Shown: in pieces, positions 5,176 through 7,177 of the stretch
Layout: each line of letters starts with the position of its first letter
How positions within the stretch are numbered: position 1 is the stretch's first letter
Assembly (NCBI GenBank): GCA_017694135.1
Contig: JADING010000136.1
Span: 1-7,177 of the forward strand
Source: Candidatus Scatoplasma merdavium
GTDB lineage: Bacteria > Bacillota_I > Bacilli_A > RFN20 > CAG-288
Reading direction: 5' to 3'
Length of the DNA stretch: 7,177 nucleotides
Notes under the pieces: model-generated
The model's input: the letters and a program-made list of their open reading frames with translations, nothing else
Databases searched by the model: none
Told to the model about the DNA's origin: nothing
Position numbers and translations under genes: made by a program

Positions 5176-6696
5176 TTTCCAAGCTTCAATTAAATCTTCT
5201 AGTTTCATCTTTGCGTTAGCAGGAGAAGTAGAAGGCATATAAATCGCCATCTCAATATATTTTGAAAAGTATTTTTCAAAGTATTTTTGAGCGGTTTTTC
5301 CATTGAGAACAATTTTATGAATATCATATGTGTCTATAATTTGATCCAAATCTATGGGTTTTACGCTAGAAATTGAAGAATCTTTTGATCCGTCAATTTC
5401 ACATTCTTCGATGACATCGTAAAGTCCGATCTTGTGTTTTTTCAGTTTCTCTTTTTTAGAATTAATATCCCCTGTAAAATCATCGTTAAAAACAGCGCTT
5501 AGAACTTTATAAAACCTGTTGTACTTATTCATGTAATAGAATTTTTCCTCTCTAGATTTAACGGAAGGAAAAGAACCGAGAATAAGTAAGGAAGTATCTT
5601 TATTTATAAAAGCAGGGAATGAGTGACTGACTTTAGTTGGATATTTCTTTTTTAAAACTCCCACTAGTTTTTTAAAGTACTTTTCTCCGTTAGAAATGGC
5701 GTCATTCTTATCTAAGCAGAGATCAGGATAAATTGAATATGATTCAAAAGGTACAGGAGCCGTTTTGCTTCCTAATAAAAGAATAACTGGTGTATTACCT
5801 CTTCTTTTAATGATTGAATTTACGGCTTTGCAGTTTAATGTCTGGCTGTCAAAACAACCTTCGCCGGTCAATATTGCATCGTAGTTGTCTTTGATTTGAT
5901 CGAAGTTAATTAAATCTAAGCAGAAATCTCCACCCTGATGGTATTTAGCATTAAAAATGTGCTTTAAGGTGAAACTGAGGCCACCGTTAGCTCCATCTCC
6001 GGTTGTGTCTTCGATACTATTTGTGTAATTTGCAAGCTTGTTTTTTAAAATAGAGAAATTATCTTCTAAAATTGAAATATCTGATTCACTAGCTCCTTTT
6101 TGCCTGGCATAAATTGCATTGGCTCCATTTTTACCTAAAAGGGGGTTGTTAACATCGCTTATTAAATGAATGGAATATGAGAAGTTAATTGGATTAGAAT
6201 TTCGCTTAATGTAACTGACATCAGAAACTTTATCTATCGTTAAGTTGTTAATTTTCACTCCATTGTTAGAATAAAAATCAAATATTTCATTTAAGACACC
6301 AAGGCCCATATCTTGAGTTAAAGATCCGCCAATAGAGATATAAAGTGTTTTAACGTTTAGTTTGTCAACTTCTTTCATTACGGTATATATGCCTTTGCTA
6401 GTCCTTAAAAAGATTGATTTATTCGAAGGCTTGCCTAGAAGTTTGGCGGCTTCAAAATACGAACAATTATCCGTATCAATAAACAGTTCGACTTTTTTGA
6501 ATTCTGAATTTAAGTCTTCGGCGTGAAGGTAATAAGACTTTCCAGTTTTGCAAAATTTTATAAAGTCTAGAAAGCCTTCTCCTCCATCTGAAAATGGGTA
6601 TGCGTCTGAGTCAGGGAAGTTTCTTTTTACAATATTAGAAATTTTTAAAGAAGATAACGATCCTTTAAATGAATCGATGAGACTTAAGAATTTCAT
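5161..6696 (-). CDS. Glycerate 2-kinase fused to hypoxanthine-DNA glycosylase-type UDG domain
   Basis: A complete 511-aa protein with two domains that are normally separate. Residues 1 to about 350 match the glycerate kinase (GarK/GlxK) family, which phosphorylates D-glycerate to 2-phosphoglycerate: DSFKGSLSS (8-16), PFSDGGEG (34-41), GGSLTQDMGLGVL (123-135), SDVNNPLLG (180-188), QKGA (199-202), TGDGANGGL (232-240) and TGEGCFDSQT (277-286). Residues from about 358 to 511 match family 6 of the uracil-DNA glycosylase superfamily (hypoxanthine-DNA glycosylase): HSFPAF, LLILGSFPSVKSRE (370-383), NRFY (393-396, usually NRFW), LNGKTA and PSTSPANA (488-495). The frame is open throughout, so this is a fusion and not two genes. 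The kinase part has altered residues (GEGR reads GEGC; GKAP reads CKAV). The ATG overlaps the sirtuin stop (ATGA), with no clear ribosome site, which suggests translational coupling. Kinase function is likely but less certain than the fold. Confidence 0.9.
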   Translation of the reverse strand: MKFLSLIDSFKGSLSSLKISNIVKRNFPDSDAYPFSDGGEGFLDFIKFCKTGKSYYLHAEDLNSEFKKVELFIDTDNCSYFEAAKLLGKPSNKSIFLRTSKGIYTVMKEVDKLNVKTLYISIGGSLTQDMGLGVLNEIFDFYSNNGVKINNLTIDKVSDVSYIKRNSNPINFSYSIHLISDVNNPLLGKNGANAIYARQKGASESDISILEDNFSILKNKLANYTNSIEDTTGDGANGGLSFTLKHIFNAKYHQGGDFCLDLINFDQIKDNYDAILTGEGCFDSQTLNCKAVNSIIKRRGNTPVILLLGSKTAPVPFESYSIYPDLCLDKNDAISNGEKYFKKLVGVLKKKYPTKVSHSFPAFINKDTSLLILGSFPSVKSREEKFYYMNKYNRFYKVLSAVFNDDFTGDINSKKEKLKKHKIGLYDVIEECEIDGSKDSSISSVKPIDLDQIIDTYDIHKIVLNGKTAQKYFEKYFSKYIEMAIYMPSTSPANAKMKLEDLIEAWKSIRL

Positions 6697-7177
6697 TTTA
6701 ATAACGAAAATACTTCGCCTATTTTTCCTTGAATATTTAAATAGTTAGGTAACTTATTGATGAGATTTTTTTCAATGTAAACCTTTTTTGAACCGCGGTA
6801 ATAATATATGAAAGTTGCAGCCGGATAAACCTTTAATGATGTTCCACCAACGATTAGCAAATCGGCTTGTGAGATCTTATTAACAGCGTCAAGTACAGTT
6901 TTTTCATTAAGACTTTCGCCGTATAAAACGACATCTGGCTTAATTAAGTTGTGGCAGATAGGACATCTTAATGGGAGAGTGAAGCCTTTAATATCGTTAT
7001 ATGTGTATTTCTTCTTGCAATGAGTGCAAGTGTAATTATAAGCATTACCGTGAATTTCATAGACGTTATTAGAACCGGCTTTTTGATGGAGTCCATCGAT
7101 GTTTTGAGTAATTATAGAAATTTCTTTTCTTTTTTCTAAATTGGCTAAATAATTGTGACAGGAGTTAGGCTTTGCAT
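6693..7177 (-). CDS. Sirtuin, NAD-dependent protein deacylase (Sir2), N-terminus missing
   Basis: An open - strand frame entering from the right edge (first full codon at 7175) encodes the C-terminal 160 residues of a Sir2 protein, ending at TGA 6693-6695. In order along the visible part: AKPN-x-CH (sirtuin AxPNxxH), TQNIDGLH (23-30, NAD and substrate site), EIHG (40-43) with the catalytic His, zinc-ribbon pairs CTHC (50-53) and CPIC (71-74), KPDVVLYGE (79-87), and GGTSLKVYPAA (110-120) of the Rossmann part. Sirtuins remove acyl groups from lysine using NAD. All motifs visible are intact. The missing N-terminus should hold the GAGxS nucleotide-binding loop. The gene is the upstream member of a - strand unit with the kinase-glycosylase fusion, overlapping it by 4 bp. 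It resembles the stand-alone bacterial CobB/class U type. No macrodomain or lipoate-carrier partner is visible. Confidence 0.95.
   Translation of the reverse strand, partial: AKPNSCHNYLANLEKRKEISIITQNIDGLHQKAGSNNVYEIHGNAYNYTCTHCKKKYTYNDIKGFTLPLRCPICHNLIKPDVVLYGESLNEKTVLDAVNKISQADLLIVGGTSLKVYPAATFIYYYRGSKKVYIEKNLINKLPNYLNIQGKIGEVFSLLK

Noticed and set aside
5600..5670. Possibility that the kinase-glycosylase fusion is really two genes with a missed start or frameshift
   Set aside because: The frame is continuous with no stop codon, and no Met codon lies between the kinase end and the glycosylase HSFP motif (residues 340-360). An error cannot be excluded without reads.
6548..6748. Open + strand frame antisense to the fusion gene and sirtuin end
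   Set aside because: It overlaps two supported - strand genes and shows no protein family features.
1..7177. Mycoplasma-type code with TGA as tryptophan
   Set aside because: Four genes end at TGA at family-appropriate positions, and tryptophans in conserved contexts are TGG.
1..7177. CRISPR arrays, insertion sequences, tRNA or rRNA genes, CIRCE operator
   Set aside because: No regularly spaced repeats, transposase frames, cloverleaf sequences or TTAGCACTC-type inverted repeat were seen on either strand by eye.

Overview
The window looks like chromosomal DNA from a low-GC Gram-positive lineage, in the Bacilli or the Tenericutes-like gut groups related to them. The evidence is the AT-rich coding sequence, a strong AAAGGAGG ribosome site before dnaJ, and protein sequences of Firmicutes type. 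TGA works as a stop codon here: it ends the ABC exporter, the 410-aa gene, the kinase-glycosylase fusion and the sirtuin, and tryptophan is written TGG. This argues for genetic code 11 and against Mycoplasma/Spiroplasma. The exact family cannot be settled by eye.

Left part (1-1610, + strand): the 3' end of dnaK is followed by a terminator-like hairpin, then complete dnaJ, then a large structured hairpin with T-tracts on both sides. That hairpin can end dnaJ on one strand and the convergent HIT gene on the other. DnaK and DnaJ are the Hsp70/Hsp40 folding pair. The inter-gene hairpin could lower dnaJ output relative to dnaK.

Middle (1630-5175): a HIT-family nucleotide hydrolase/transferase gene on the - strand diverges from a two-gene + strand unit. 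The 52-bp divergent gap holds a small palindrome and AT-rich promoter-like boxes. The first gene of the unit is a complete ABC exporter half-transporter that starts with GTG and has no well-placed Shine-Dalgarno. The second, joined by an ATGA overlap, is a soluble mostly helical 410-aa protein that I do not recognise with confidence.

Right part (5161-7177, - strand): a sirtuin (Sir2, cut by the window edge) overlaps by ATGA a 511-aa protein. This protein reads as a glycerate 2-kinase fused to a complete family-6 UDG-superfamily domain (hypoxanthine-DNA glycosylase type). The fusion's 3' end overlaps the 410-aa gene tail-to-tail by 15 bp. The fusion and its sirtuin partner are the most unusual content: a carbon-metabolism kinase, a base-excision-repair glycosylase and an NAD-dependent deacylase in one transcription unit. 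Every stretch over 300 bases contains a gene.
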